The position numbers and the translations under genes are program-made. This document shows positions 16,230-25,177 of a DNA stretch of 64,000 bases, piece by piece; the stretch's first letter is position 1, and each line of letters begins with the position of its first letter. The stretch comes from CAVXEH01 sp963805305 (GTDB taxonomy: Bacteria > Chloroflexota > Limnocylindria > QHBO01): NCBI GenBank assembly GCA_963805305.1, contig CAWDTM010000003.1:248001-312000 (forward strand), read 5' to 3'. The notes beneath the pieces were generated by a model, which worked only from the letters and a program-made list of their open reading frames with translations, ran no database searches and had not been told where the DNA came from.

Positions 16230-17477
16230 TCACGCGTCCGGGGTGCCGTCGATGCCCGGCGCGGGCGGCGACGCCGGACGCTCCCGGACCGAGGCCACCA
16301 GGAGCGCGGCGCCCACGTAGGAGCAGGCCATCACCCCGAAGGCCACCGGGTAGCTGAAGGCCTGGACCGTCTGGCCGATCACCCAGGCCCACGCCGCGCC
16401 GATGCCGAACGCGGCGGTGAAGTAGACGGAGAACGCCACGTCGCGCAGCGGCCCGGCGGCACGGTCGGCCAGGAAGGCCTGCAGGACCGGCGATTCCGAG
16501 AAGACGGCGGTGCCGAAGGGAAGCAGGAGCGGGACCAGGATGACGAGGTTCGATCCGGCCGCCAGGAAGGCCGCGATCCCCGCGGCCATGAGGCAGTAGT
16601 AGACGATCAGGGTCCTGCGCCGGCCGTATCGGTCACTGATCCAGCCGGCCAGCAGGGGACCAATGACCGCCCCCACCAGCAGCAGCGCGTAGAGCGCTGC
16701 GACCGTTCCGGCGTCGAGTCCCAGCGGACCCGACAGGTACAGGAGCATGAAGGGCGCCAGGATGTCGAGCCCTCGCCCGCCCGCGGCGACCAGGGCGGCG
16801 GCCAGGATGGAGCGCAGGTCGGGGCGGGAGAGCACCTCGCGGACCTGCCCCCGCACGGAGCCCTGCGCGCGCGCCGCGCGCCGGTAGGCATGGTGGTCCT
16901 CGCGAACGAACACCAGGATCGCGATCCCGACCAGCACGGCGGGCGCCCCGAAGAGGGCGAGGGTCGCCTGCCAGCCCACGCTGTTGATGAGCGCCACGCC
17001 AACGAACGGGACCGCGATGGTGCCGACGTTGCCGCCGCTGATGTGGGCGCTGATGGCGAAACCGCGCCGTTCCGGAGGGTAGACGTCGGAGAGAAGCCCG
17101 TTGCCGACCGGGTGCTGCGGGCTGCTCCCGATTCGCGAGACGCTGATGGCCGCCAGCAGCTGGCCCATGCTGCGCGACAGCCCGCCGGCCATGAGGCTGA
17201 CCCCGAACAGGACCTGCCCGACACCGAGCAGCACCGGGCGGGCCACGTAGCGGGTCAGCACCCCGTACGAGAGCTGCATGAGGCCGCCGACCGCGGTGGT
17301 GATGGCGATGAAGAGGCCGATGTCGCTCGGCCGCAGGCCGAACTGGACCACGACGACCGCGTAGATCAGCGGCAGGAGCGCGGACGTGGCATGCAGGACG
17401 GCATGCGCGGTCGCGAGCAGCGCGAGCGTCAAGCCCCGCTGGCGGGTGCTACGATCGGAGCCGATGTCGATCTCCAC
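16230..17477 (-). CDS. MFS transporter
   Basis: About 415 residues with 12 predicted hydrophobic segments. The MFS loop motif is DRYGRRRT between helices in the second half. N-terminal-half signatures suggest drug or metabolite export, in the FsrR/CynX-like broad group; the substrate is unknown. I chose the GTG at 17477 because GGAGGG lies 4 nt upstream; a TTG at 17432 is possible. With 17477 the 5' end overlaps the divergent MarR gene by 14 nt, so the two are very likely co-regulated. Confidence 0.78.
   Translation of the reverse strand: MEIDIGSDRSTRQRGLTLALLATAHAVLHATSALLPLIYAVVVVQFGLRPSDIGLFIAITTAVGGLMQLSYGVLTRYVARPVLLGVGQVLFGVSLMAGGLSRSMGQLLAAISVSRIGSSPQHPVGNGLLSDVYPPERRGFAISAHISGGNVGTIAVPFVGVALINSVGWQATLALFGAPAVLVGIAILVFVREDHHAYRRAARAQGSVRGQVREVLSRPDLRSILAAALVAAGGRGLDILAPFMLLYLSGPLGLDAGTVAALYALLLVGAVIGPLLAGWISDRYGRRRTLIVYYCLMAAGIAAFLAAGSNLVILVPLLLPFGTAVFSESPVLQAFLADRAAGPLRDVAFSVYFTAAFGIGAAWAWVIGQTVQAFSYPVAFGVMACSYVGAALLVASVRERPASPPAPGIDGTPDA
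17450..17455 (+). promoter_or_regulatory. Putative -10 element of the MarR gene
   Basis: TACGAT, 8 nt before the ATG at 17464. It lies inside the 5' end of the divergent MFS gene. Confidence 0.4.
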
Positions 17478-17985
17478 GCGTCCCTCCGCCGGTTCAGAGC
17501 CCGCCCCCGGCTCGCTCGACGGCCTGGAAGCGTGGCTGGTCGCGACCATTCCCCCGGTGATGCGCCATCTGCTGGCCCATGCCCGGCGACGACCAGCCTG
17601 GGCCGAGCTCACCTACCAGCAGTACAACGTGCTGCGCATCATCGACGGCGAGGGGCCAACCGCGCAGGGCGAGATCGCACGGCGGTTGATGGTCTCCGCC
17701 CCGGTGATCACCCGCCAGGCGGCCGCGCTGGTGGATGCCGGGCTCGTCGAGCGGCGCGCGGACCCCGCCGACCGGCGCTCGGTGAAGCTGGCGCTCACGA
17801 CGCGTGGTCGCCGCAGGGTGCGCGCCATGCGCCGCGAGCTGCTTGCGGCGGCGGGCGAGCTGCTGGCCCCCCTTCCGGATGACCAGCGCGAGAACCTGGC
17901 CGCCGCGCTCGAGCAGCTCCGGGTCCTGCTCCCTGGCCGTGGTCGAATGGCGGAGGGCACCGCGGACCAGCCGCGTCGAGCCTAG
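17464..17985 (+). CDS. MarR-family transcriptional regulator
   Basis: About 173 residues. The winged helix comprises YQQYNVLRIIDGEGPTAQGE, RRLMVSAPVITRQAAALVDAG and the wing RADPADRRSVKLALT with the MarR DRR signature. It probably represses the divergent MFS exporter and itself in response to a small molecule. Its stop overlaps the stop of the next, convergent MFS gene in CTAG. Confidence 0.87.
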   Translation: MSISTRPSAGSEPAPGSLDGLEAWLVATIPPVMRHLLAHARRRPAWAELTYQQYNVLRIIDGEGPTAQGEIARRLMVSAPVITRQAAALVDAGLVERRADPADRRSVKLALTTRGRRRVRAMRRELLAAAGELLAPLPDDQRENLAAALEQLRVLLPGRGRMAEGTADQPRRA

Positions 17986-19289
17986 GCGCCGCCCGCGACG
18001 GAGGCTGCCCGCCGCAACGCTCGGCGCCGGACCAGAAGGCCGAACCCCACGAGTGCCAGCACGACGCCCGAGATCGCGCCGCCGGCAAGGAACCCGGCCG
18101 GGGCCCCCCACACCTCCGCGACGGCCCCCGCGAAGAACCCGCCAATGGGCGTTGAGCCGGCAAAGACCGTCACGTACAGGGCCATCACCCGGCCGCGCAG
18201 CTCGTCGGGCACTCCGTACTGGACGGATACGTTCACGGAGTTGACAAAGAGCATGGAGCTGAGCCCGACCAGCAGCATGAGCAGATACACAACCCCGGGC
18301 TCGCGCACCAGGCCCAGGCCCGCCTCGAAGAGGACGAACGCGGCCGTTCCGCCCAGGATCAACGGCATCAGCGGCCGGCGGCCGCCGGAGAAGGCCAGGA
18401 AGAGCGAGCCCGTCAGCGATCCCACGCCCATGACCGCGAAGATGGCGCCGTACCCGCTGGGGCCAAGGTGCAGGGTGTTCTGGGCATAGAGCGGGACCAG
18501 GGTCTGGAAGTTCATGCCGAAGGTGCTGACGCCGCCGAGCAGGACCAGCGGCCAGAAGACCGTCGGCGTGCGCACCGCGTAGCGGAATCCCTCCGACAGG
18601 CTCTGGAAGACCCCGATCCGCGGCGGACGCTCGATGCGGTGGAGGTGCCCGGGGCTCATGAGGACCAGCGCCAGGAGCACCGCCAGGTAGCTCACCGAGT
18701 TGAGGCCGAAGTTGAAGGCCGGGCCGGCGACCGCCAGCGTGAGTCCGGCGACGGCCGGGCCAATGACGCGCGCCAGGTTGAAGCTCGCGGAATTGAGCGC
18801 GATGGCGTTGACCAGCGCCTCGCGCGGCACGAGCTCGGCGGCGATGGCCTGCCGCAGCGGCAGGTCCACGGCGTTCACCATGCCCAGCAACCCGGCGAGC
18901 ACGAAGATGTGCCAGATCTGCACGGTATTCGTCGCAGCCAGGACCGCGAGGGCGCCGGCCTCGACCATGGCCACGAACTCGGTGACGATCAGCGCCTTGC
19001 GCTTGTCGACCCGGTCGGCGAGAACGCCCCCGAAGGGCGCCAGGAGGGTGGAGGGCAGGTACTGCAGGGCCAGCACCTCACCCAGCTGAATCGGGGTGCC
19101 ACCCAGCTGGAGCACCAGCCACGGCTGGCTGACCGACTGCATCCAGGTCCCCACCAGGCTGACGATCTGGCCGAACCAGTAGAGGCGGTAGTTGCGGAAG
19201 CGCAGCGCTGCGAAGCCGCGGGTGAGGCCGTCCCAGAACGTGACGAGGCCGGGCGGCGCGGCACGCTGGGGAGGAGCAGGTTGGCGCAT
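17982..19289 (-). CDS. MFS transporter (MFS_3/EntS-type)
   Basis: About 435 residues, 12 hydrophobic helices. The N-terminal motif RNYRLYWFGQIVSLVGTWMQ and the helix 2-3 loop GGVLADRVDKRKAL place it in the exporter group related to enterobactin exporter EntS. It shares long stretches with the genes at 19348-20757 and 26084-27508, for example SVSQPWLVLQLGGTP and DELRGRVMALYV, so these are paralogues. The gap from the next paralogue is only 58 nt. The substrate is unknown. Confidence 0.85.
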   Translation of the reverse strand: MRQPAPPQRAAPPGLVTFWDGLTRGFAALRFRNYRLYWFGQIVSLVGTWMQSVSQPWLVLQLGGTPIQLGEVLALQYLPSTLLAPFGGVLADRVDKRKALIVTEFVAMVEAGALAVLAATNTVQIWHIFVLAGLLGMVNAVDLPLRQAIAAELVPREALVNAIALNSASFNLARVIGPAVAGLTLAVAGPAFNFGLNSVSYLAVLLALVLMSPGHLHRIERPPRIGVFQSLSEGFRYAVRTPTVFWPLVLLGGVSTFGMNFQTLVPLYAQNTLHLGPSGYGAIFAVMGVGSLTGSLFLAFSGGRRPLMPLILGGTAAFVLFEAGLGLVREPGVVYLLMLLVGLSSMLFVNSVNVSVQYGVPDELRGRVMALYVTVFAGSTPIGGFFAGAVAEVWGAPAGFLAGGAISGVVLALVGFGLLVRRRALRRAASVAGGA

Positions 19290-19347
19290 CGGTGGCGAAT
19301 CGTAGCGTTCGGCGTTGCCGCGCACGAGGGCGCGGCAGCCGGATCGC

Positions 19348-20757
19348 TCAATCCGTGCGGATCGCGATCCCGGGTTCGTCTGCGGGCACGGCGCCTGGGG
19401 CGTCCGCCTGGATAGCCGGCTCCTCGTGGGCCAGCGATGGCGGTGTCACCCGGCTGATCAGCTGCCAGGCGGCGAGGACCAGGAATCCGGCCGAGAGCGC
19501 CCCGCCCAGGACGAAGCCGGCCGGAGCCCCGAAGAGCTGGGCAATCCCGCCCGCGAACAGGCCGCCAATGGGCGCCGAGCCGGCGAACACGAACACGTAG
19601 AGGGACATCACCCTGCCCCGCAGCTCGTCCGGCACGCCGTACTGGATGATCACGTTGATGGTGTTGATCATCAGCATGGACGACAGGCCCACCAGGATCA
19701 CGAGCGCGTACGCGGGCGCGGGGGATCGGCTCAGGCCCAGCAGCACCTCGGCGGTCACGAAGCCCGCTCCGCCGCCGACGATCAGGGGGATGAGCGGCCG
19801 CCGGCTCCCCGCGAAGGCGAGGCTCATGGAACCGGTCAGCGAGCCAATGCCCATCACCGCGTAGAGCGCGCCGTACCCGTGGGCATCCAGGTGGAGCGTG
19901 TTCCGGGCGAAGAGCGGCAGGAGCGTCTGGAAGTTGAGCCCGAAGATGCTGATCCCACCCAGGAGCACGAGCGGCCACAGGATCCCCGGCGTGCGCAGCG
20001 CGTACTCGATCCCCTCGCGAATCCGGTGCAGGACGCGACCGCGCACCGGCTGCGTGACGGTGTACATCGTCTTCGGGTCCATGAGCATCAGCCCGGCGAG
20101 CACCGCCCCGTAGCTCACCGCGTTGATCCCGAAGTTCACCGCGGTGCCCCACAGCGCCAGGGTGATCCCCGCGATGGCCGGTCCCACGATACGCGCCGCG
20201 TTGAATGAGGCGGAGTTGAGGGCGATAGCGTTCACCAGCTCGCGTCGCGGCACCATCTCGGCGGCAAACGCCTGGCGGACCGGCATGTTCACCGCGTTGA
20301 TGCACCCGAGCGCCGTGGCCAGGAAGTAGATATGCCAGATCTGGACAACGCCGGTGACCGTGATGGCGAACAGGACGAGCGCCTGGAGCGCGGCCGCGAC
20401 CTGGGTCCAGATCAGGGCCTTGCGCTTGTCGAAGCGGTCAGCCAGCACACCGCCGTAGAGGGACAGGATCGTCGACGGGGCGAACTCGAGGGCGAGCACG
20501 ATGCCCAGCTGGAGCGGCGTGCCGCCCAGCTGCAGGACGAGCCACGGCTCGCTCACCGACTGCATCCAGGTCCCGACCAGGCTCAGCACCTGCCCTGACC
20601 AGTAGAGCCGGTAGTTTCGATGGCGCAGCGCGGCAAACACGCCTCCCGGTCCGGGAGGCGTGGGGACGATCGGCGCCGGGACGGAGGCCCGGCGCGAGGA
20701 TCGCAGGGGTGGCGGGATGGCGGTGGCGAGCCGCCGGGTGAGGTCGGCGAAGGTCAT
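19348..20757 (-). CDS. MFS transporter (MFS_3/EntS-type), paralogue
   Basis: About 469 residues, 12 helices, with SLVGTWMQSVSEPWLVLQ, GGVLADRFDKRKAL and DELRGRVMSLYV as in its neighbour, plus a longer N-terminal region and a charged C-terminal tail. The ATG at 20757 lies 7 nt from a perfect palindrome (20765-20779), so a repressor is expected to control it. The start has no Shine-Dalgarno. It may be transcribed through into the next MFS gene. Confidence 0.85.
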   Translation of the reverse strand: MTFADLTRRLATAIPPPLRSSRRASVPAPIVPTPPGPGGVFAALRHRNYRLYWSGQVLSLVGTWMQSVSEPWLVLQLGGTPLQLGIVLALEFAPSTILSLYGGVLADRFDKRKALIWTQVAAALQALVLFAITVTGVVQIWHIYFLATALGCINAVNMPVRQAFAAEMVPRRELVNAIALNSASFNAARIVGPAIAGITLALWGTAVNFGINAVSYGAVLAGLMLMDPKTMYTVTQPVRGRVLHRIREGIEYALRTPGILWPLVLLGGISIFGLNFQTLLPLFARNTLHLDAHGYGALYAVMGIGSLTGSMSLAFAGSRRPLIPLIVGGGAGFVTAEVLLGLSRSPAPAYALVILVGLSSMLMINTINVIIQYGVPDELRGRVMSLYVFVFAGSAPIGGLFAGGIAQLFGAPAGFVLGGALSAGFLVLAAWQLISRVTPPSLAHEEPAIQADAPGAVPADEPGIAIRTD

Positions 20758-20764
20758 CGTGTTC

Positions 20765-20779
20765 GTTAGCAATGCTAAC
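20765..20779. promoter_or_regulatory. Palindromic operator at an MFS gene start
   Basis: GTTAGCA-A-TGCTAAC, with 7-nt arms in perfect inversion, right before the MFS start at 20757. On the minus strand it contains TTTGTTAGCAT with a possible -10 TAGCAT, so a bound repressor would block the promoter. The same GTTAG-N5-CTAAC frame recurs at 27511-27525. The shape suits a MarR or TetR dimer. Confidence 0.7.
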
Positions 20780-20841
20780 AAATTCGCCCACGTCCCGCCA
20801 CAAGGGCCATTCGGCCCCAAACGAGCTCCGGCGACGGCGGC

Positions 20842-22539
20842 TCAGGAGCCGAAGAGGATCTCCCGGATGACGGGCGTGGGCGGGGTGCCGTGGGCCAGCA
20901 CCGATTCGAGGAAGGGGCGCCACGTGAAGGGGCGCCCCGCGACATCGGCGCGTCGCCGGGCCTCCCGCTCGAGATCGGTCATCTCCACCGCGCCCAGGAA
21001 ATACTCGCACAGCTGCGTGCTCGAGAGGCGCGCACGGTCCCACTTGTTCGCCGCCTCGGCCTCCTCCTGGAAGCCACCCTCGACCATGAGCCGCATGGCG
21101 TCGTCGCGGTCCATGGCACCGGCGTGGATGCCGATGTCCATGAGGGCGTTCGTGATGGCCCGCAGGTAGAACTTCCAGTGGACGAGCATCAACGCGGGAT
21201 CATCCGCTCCGTACCCGACGTCCATCATCACCTGGGTCACGTACACCGCCCAGCCCTCGGCGAAGACGCCGGACTGGAAGGCGGCGCGGACCAGCGACGC
21301 GGTCCGGTTCGAGTAGGCGAGCTGCAGGTAGTGGCCGGGAACGGCCTCGTGGATGGTGAGCAGCCGCAGCATCCGGTCGTTGTCCTCGCGCAGGTAGGAC
21401 TCGCGCTGCTCATCGGTCCAGTCGTCGGGCATGGGGCTGATGGCGAAGAACGAGTCGAGGCCCCGGTCGAGGGGCCCGGGCGGCATCAGCATCGCCCCAC
21501 CGAAGGCACGCAGGAATGGCGGCGTCCAGATGATCTGCAGGGGCTCGTCGGCGAGGCCGATCAGGTCGACCTCGCGAATGAACGCCTCGATGCGGGTGTT
21601 CTCCTCGCGGCAGTAGTCGAGCAGGTCGGCCGGGTCGGGGTGCTGCGCGCCGATCGCGTCGAGGACCCGTCGCACCATGGCCCCGTCGTCGGCGGGCATC
21701 GGCGCACCGCCACCCCACGCCGGCCACAGGTCCCTGGCCAGGCGCACCATCTCGGCCCGCACCTCGGCGAATGCGGCCGCGGCTCGCTGCTCGAGCTGCT
21801 CCGGGGTCTGGCCCGAGCGCAGGGCATGGCGGAACTTGGCCGCATACATGTCCGCGCCAAGCCGGAAGTCACCGGTGGCCTTCGGCAGCAGCTCGTCCCG
21901 CAGCCAGGCGACGTAGGCATCGATCGCCGAGACGGCGAGCCGGGACGCGTCGACCACCGCCTCGCGGAGGGCGGCATCGTCGAGCGATTCTGCCATCCCC
22001 GCGGCCGTGCGTGCCAGGTCCGCGACCCCGGGCATGGTCGACAGGGCCTTCTCGGCGTGGAAGCGGCTCACCGGGCGTGCCGCACCGCCCGATGCCGTTC
22101 GCGGCCCGCCCAGGTTGGCCCGCGCGGCCTCCAGGAGCGCGGGCACAGCCCGCATCCGTGCCGCGGCGCTGGCGAGCCGCTGGGCGAGGGGCGCGAACTC
22201 CCGCGAGAGCAGCGCAAAGAGGCCCCCGCCCACCAGGTAGACGTAGGCCATGGGGTTCCAGCCGCCCTCGTGGAGCTCCGTGTCGGCCCACGCATCGGCC
22301 TCCAGCTGGGTCTGCAGGATCCCCCGGTCGAGGACCTCGTTGGCGCTCAGGGACGCTGTGTCCAGGGCCGCCAGCCGGTCCAGGGCCGAGCGGGTGAACG
22401 CCAGCCGCTCGGCACGGCCGGCATCCGTGAGGTCCGGCCAGGCACCGTCATGCTCGTGGTTGCCCAGCTCGGTGGCGTGGACCGGGGAGAGGCGCAGGTA
22501 CTCGGCGAGCAGCTCGTCGACGAGCGCAGGGAAGGTCAA
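20842..22539 (-). CDS. DUF885 family protein, HEAVPGH metallopeptidase-like
   Basis: About 565 residues, normal for DUF885. Zinc-site motif HEAVPGHYLQ is followed about 40 residues on by FAEGWAVY, the family's third-ligand region. These are thought to be gluzincin-like peptidases; the substrate is unknown. No signal peptide is evident. Start choice: TTG at 22539 with GAGGA 7 nt upstream. The alternative GTG at 22569 lies directly against a TACGAT hexamer (22570-22575) that looks like the -10, which argues against it. It is divergent from the AlaX gene. Confidence 0.82.
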   Translation of the reverse strand: MTFPALVDELLAEYLRLSPVHATELGNHEHDGAWPDLTDAGRAERLAFTRSALDRLAALDTASLSANEVLDRGILQTQLEADAWADTELHEGGWNPMAYVYLVGGGLFALLSREFAPLAQRLASAAARMRAVPALLEAARANLGGPRTASGGAARPVSRFHAEKALSTMPGVADLARTAAGMAESLDDAALREAVVDASRLAVSAIDAYVAWLRDELLPKATGDFRLGADMYAAKFRHALRSGQTPEQLEQRAAAAFAEVRAEMVRLARDLWPAWGGGAPMPADDGAMVRRVLDAIGAQHPDPADLLDYCREENTRIEAFIREVDLIGLADEPLQIIWTPPFLRAFGGAMLMPPGPLDRGLDSFFAISPMPDDWTDEQRESYLREDNDRMLRLLTIHEAVPGHYLQLAYSNRTASLVRAAFQSGVFAEGWAVYVTQVMMDVGYGADDPALMLVHWKFYLRAITNALMDIGIHAGAMDRDDAMRLMVEGGFQEEAEAANKWDRARLSSTQLCEYFLGAVEMTDLEREARRRADVAGRPFTWRPFLESVLAHGTPPTPVIREILFGS

Positions 22540-22607
22540 GGCAGGATCCTCGTGGGTGCGGTGCCGCACATCGTAGACGCTGGCACCGGCGCCGCAGAAG
22601 GCTCGTG

Positions 22608-22613
22608 TACCCT
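22608..22613 (+). promoter_or_regulatory. Putative -10 element of the AlaX gene
   Basis: TACCCT, 6 nt before the ATG at 22620, without a Shine-Dalgarno. About 35 nt separate it from the opposing TACGAT at 22570-22575 that serves the divergent DUF885 gene. Confidence 0.45.
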
Positions 22614-22619
22614 CCCGCC

Positions 22620-23348
22620 ATGACCGAGAGCATCGCGGCCACCGAAGCGTACGCACGCACCTGCACCGCCACCGTCACCGCCAGCTCCCCCGAGGGGGTG
22701 ATCCTGGATCGGACCGTCTTCTACCCCGGTGGCGGCGGCCAGCCCGCGGATGCCGGCTGGCTCAAGGCCGATGGAGGCGCCACCTGGACCGTCACCGCCG
22801 CCCGCAAGGCGGGCGGAGAAATCGTCCACGCGGTCGAGGCGACCGGGGACGGGTCACTGCCGGAGGTTGGCGCAACCGTCACGGCGGAGGTCGACTGGGA
22901 GCGGCGCCATCGGCTCATGCGTACCCATTCCGCCCTCCACGTCCTGTGCGGCATCGTCTGGCGCGATCACGGGGCACAGGTCACCGGCGGCAACATGGAG
23001 CCGCTGTCAGGTCGCATGGACTTCGAGTTCGAGACGATGCATGCCGACCTGGTGGCGGAGATCGAGCGGCGCGTGAACGAGGAGATCGCCGCGGACCGCG
23101 AGATCCGGGTGAAGATCCTCCCGCGCGAGGAGGCGTTCGCCATTCCGGACCTGATCCGCACGAAGATCAACCTCCTGCCGGAGGGAATCACCGAGGTGCG
23201 GACGATCGAGATCGTGGGTCTCGACCTCCAGGCCGATGGCGGCACGCACGTCGCCCACACCGGCGAGATCGGGAAGGTGCGCGTCACCGGCTACGAGTCG
23301 AAGGGCCGCATCAACAAGCGGATCCGGATCGCCGTCGAGGACGGATGA
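22620..23348 (+). CDS. Alanyl-tRNA editing protein (AlaX-M type)
   Basis: About 242 residues. It is the free-standing editing domain of alanyl-tRNA synthetase, which hydrolyses Ser- or Gly-tRNA(Ala). The N-terminal glycine-rich motif TVFYPGGGGQPAD, the first zinc pair HSALH and the late GGTHVAHTGEIG are present. The residue before GGTH is Asp (QADGGTH), where most members have the zinc ligand Cys; Asp might still bind zinc. The nitroreductase gene follows after 1 nt, so they share a transcript. Confidence 0.87.
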   Translation: MTESIAATEAYARTCTATVTASSPEGVILDRTVFYPGGGGQPADAGWLKADGGATWTVTAARKAGGEIVHAVEATGDGSLPEVGATVTAEVDWERRHRLMRTHSALHVLCGIVWRDHGAQVTGGNMEPLSGRMDFEFETMHADLVAEIERRVNEEIAADREIRVKILPREEAFAIPDLIRTKINLLPEGITEVRTIEIVGLDLQADGGTHVAHTGEIGKVRVTGYESKGRINKRIRIAVEDG

Positions 23349-23349
23349 C

Positions 23350-23871
23350 ATGGAGACCTGGGACGCGATCAACACCGTGCGCGTCGTGCGGGACTTTGCC
23401 GATCGGCCACTGGCGCCGGGGCACGAGGCTCGCATCCTGAACGCCGCTCGCCGGACCGGCAGCTCGAAGAACGAGCAGACCTGGGCGTTCATCGTGATCC
23501 GTGACCGCGATCACCTGCGAGAGCTCACCGCCGTCGGTCGCTACGCGGACCACCTGGCCGGCGCCGCCATGGCGGTCGCGCTCGTGACGCCCCAGGAGAG
23601 CGCCGGGTGGCGCAACACCCGGATGTGGGACCTTGGTCGGGCAGCCCAGAGCATGGTGCTCGCCGCCTGGGAGCTGGGAATCGGCAGCGCGCCGGCCACG
23701 GTCTTCGAGCCCGAGCTTGCCGCTCGGCTGCTCGGCCTGCCAGCCGACCGGCGCTGCCACTACCTCCTCTCGTTCGGCTACCCCGCGGACCCGTCCGTCC
23801 TTACCCGGCCCAACCGGGCCGGCGGAAGAGTGGCGCTCGATGCGGTCGTCCACGAGGAGCGCTGGTCCTGA
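23350..23871 (+). CDS. Nitroreductase family protein
   Basis: About 173 residues, a compact FMN-dependent member. The N-terminal region DAINTVRVVRDFADRPL is the family's Arg-containing phosphate-binding segment. The middle carries GRAAQSMVLAAWELGIGS, and the C-terminal part HYLLSFGYPAD is also typical. It would reduce nitro groups, quinones or F420-like substrates. Its reading frame begins 1 nt after the AlaX stop. A role in F420 biosynthesis (FbiB C-terminal domain) is conceivable but not shown. Confidence 0.83.
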   Translation: METWDAINTVRVVRDFADRPLAPGHEARILNAARRTGSSKNEQTWAFIVIRDRDHLRELTAVGRYADHLAGAAMAVALVTPQESAGWRNTRMWDLGRAAQSMVLAAWELGIGSAPATVFEPELAARLLGLPADRRCHYLLSFGYPADPSVLTRPNRAGGRVALDAVVHEERWS

Positions 23872-23919
23872 CGGCCGCCATCCGCCTCCGCCGCGGCGAG
23901 CCTCGTTCGCGCTGACGCC

Positions 23920-24561
23920 TCAGTCCAGGACGAGCACGCGAGCCTGGATGGGCGGGATCCCGTCGTACGTCTCGGTCAGCGGGTCCATCGTCGCCGAGGG
24001 AACCTCGAGCGCCGCGAGGGCGGCATCGGTCAGCAGCGCGTAGGGATGCGCCCCGACCACGTCACGGGCGTGGTTCTTCAGGAGCCGATGAGCGACGATG
24101 ACCGCGGGGCCGGCAAGCTCCTCCCGCCCGAGGATGCGCTGGAGGACGTAGTCGCCGTGGTGGAGGACGAACTTGAGGTCCAGCCCGTCCACCAGCGCGC
24201 AGGCGTTGCAGGTGCAGGTCAGTTCCGCGCGTCCCTGTCCCCGGCGTTCGGCGAAGGCGGCGTAGCAGGTCCGCAGGCAGGCGATGACGGAGTCACCCCG
24301 CACCGATTCGGGTCCGTCCGGGGCGACCGCGAAGATGGCATCGCCCTCGAATTTCATGACCTCGAACGACGGGGCGAGGACGCCGGCCATGGTGTCGAGC
24401 AGGCCCGAGAGCAGGGAGTAGACCGGCGGCGGGTCGTCCGGGTCCGCCACGAGCTCCGCGTGCGCAGCAGCGATGCCCTGCAGGAACCCGGTGTAGCCCG
24501 AGATGTCCGCGAGCAGCAGGGCTCCCTGCTGCCGCGAGGACGTGCTGAATGCGGGGGCCAT
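23920..24561 (-). CDS. DUF2652 protein, class III cyclase-like
   Basis: About 213 residues. It begins with LLLADISGYTGFL, matching the first metal-binding strand of class III nucleotide cyclases, and has EVMKFEGDAIFAV in place of the second metal motif, so both metal Asp positions are kept. The cysteine-rich TCTCNACA and the HHGDYV motif are characteristic of DUF2652. Whether it makes a cyclic nucleotide is untested. The ATG at 24561 is divergent from the YbaK gene across 105 nt. Confidence 0.8.
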   Translation of the reverse strand: MAPAFSTSSRQQGALLLADISGYTGFLQGIAAAHAELVADPDDPPPVYSLLSGLLDTMAGVLAPSFEVMKFEGDAIFAVAPDGPESVRGDSVIACLRTCYAAFAERRGQGRAELTCTCNACALVDGLDLKFVLHHGDYVLQRILGREELAGPAVIVAHRLLKNHARDVVGAHPYALLTDAALAALEVPSATMDPLTETYDGIPPIQARVLVLD

Positions 24562-24652
24562 GAGCGGCCATTGTCGCCCATTCCCGAACCACCGCGGGAA
24601 TCCGGATGGAGGTGGTGGGACAGCCGGCGGCGATGGGCACGGACGGACCGTG

Positions 24653-24658
24653 CACAAT
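24653..24658 (+). promoter_or_regulatory. Putative -10 element of the YbaK-type gene
   Basis: CACAAT, 8 nt before the ATG at 24667; a weaker variant of the window's TANNNT motif. Confidence 0.4.
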
Positions 24659-24666
24659 GGGCTCCC

Positions 24667-25149
24667 ATGACTGATCCCGCGTCCGCGACCCCTGCCCTCG
24701 AGGCTGTCGTGTCCAGCGGCGTCTCGCACCGCATCGTCCGCACCACCCTGCCCAGCAGCCCGGAGGAGAGTGCGGCATTGCAGGGGATCCCGGTGGGCGC
24801 ACTGCTGCGCACGATTGTCGTGCGACGCGGGGAGGACGACTATCTCTTCGTGCTCGTGCCTGCCGGGCGCCGATTCGACTGGCCCCGGCTTCGCGCGCAC
24901 CTGGGTGTGAAGCGGCTCTCGCTGCCCGACCCGGACGAGGCGCGCGCCGTGACCGGATACGTGCGCTTCACCATCACGCCCTTCGGCGCGACCCGGGCCT
25001 GGCCGGTCGTGGTGGATGCGTCGGCCAGGACGTATCCGGTCGTATCAGTGGGTGGCGGGATGCGCGGGGTGAACATCCACATGGCCCCGGCCGACCTCGT
25101 CTCGGCGCTGAGCGCAGAGGTGGTCGACGTCACGAACGCCGAGCCCTGA
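24667..25149 (+). CDS. YbaK/EbsC-family aminoacyl-tRNA deacylase
   Basis: About 160 residues, a single YbaK domain like ProXp/YbaK, which removes wrongly attached Cys or Ala from tRNA(Pro). GALLRTIVV is the first core strand; in most members this holds a catalytic lysine (KT), here arginine. RLRAHLGVKRLSL and GYVRFTITPFG fit the family's later motifs. It stands 28 nt ahead of the hydrolase gene. The window thus has two trans-editing type proteins 2 kb apart. Confidence 0.83.
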   Translation: MTDPASATPALEAVVSSGVSHRIVRTTLPSSPEESAALQGIPVGALLRTIVVRRGEDDYLFVLVPAGRRFDWPRLRAHLGVKRLSLPDPDEARAVTGYVRFTITPFGATRAWPVVVDASARTYPVVSVGGGMRGVNIHMAPADLVSALSAEVVDVTNAEP

Positions 25150-25164
25150 GCAGCGGCACCGGCT

Positions 25165-25170
25165 CATACT
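25165..25170 (+). promoter_or_regulatory. Putative -10 element of the hydrolase gene
   Basis: CATACT, 7 nt before the ATG at 25178, with no Shine-Dalgarno between. Confidence 0.35.
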
Positions 25171-25177
25171 CCGTGCC

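Noticed and set aside
22570..22575. GTG at 22569 as start of the DUF885 gene
   Set aside because: It abuts a TACGAT hexamer that is the likely -10, whereas the TTG at 22539 has a well-placed GAGGA.
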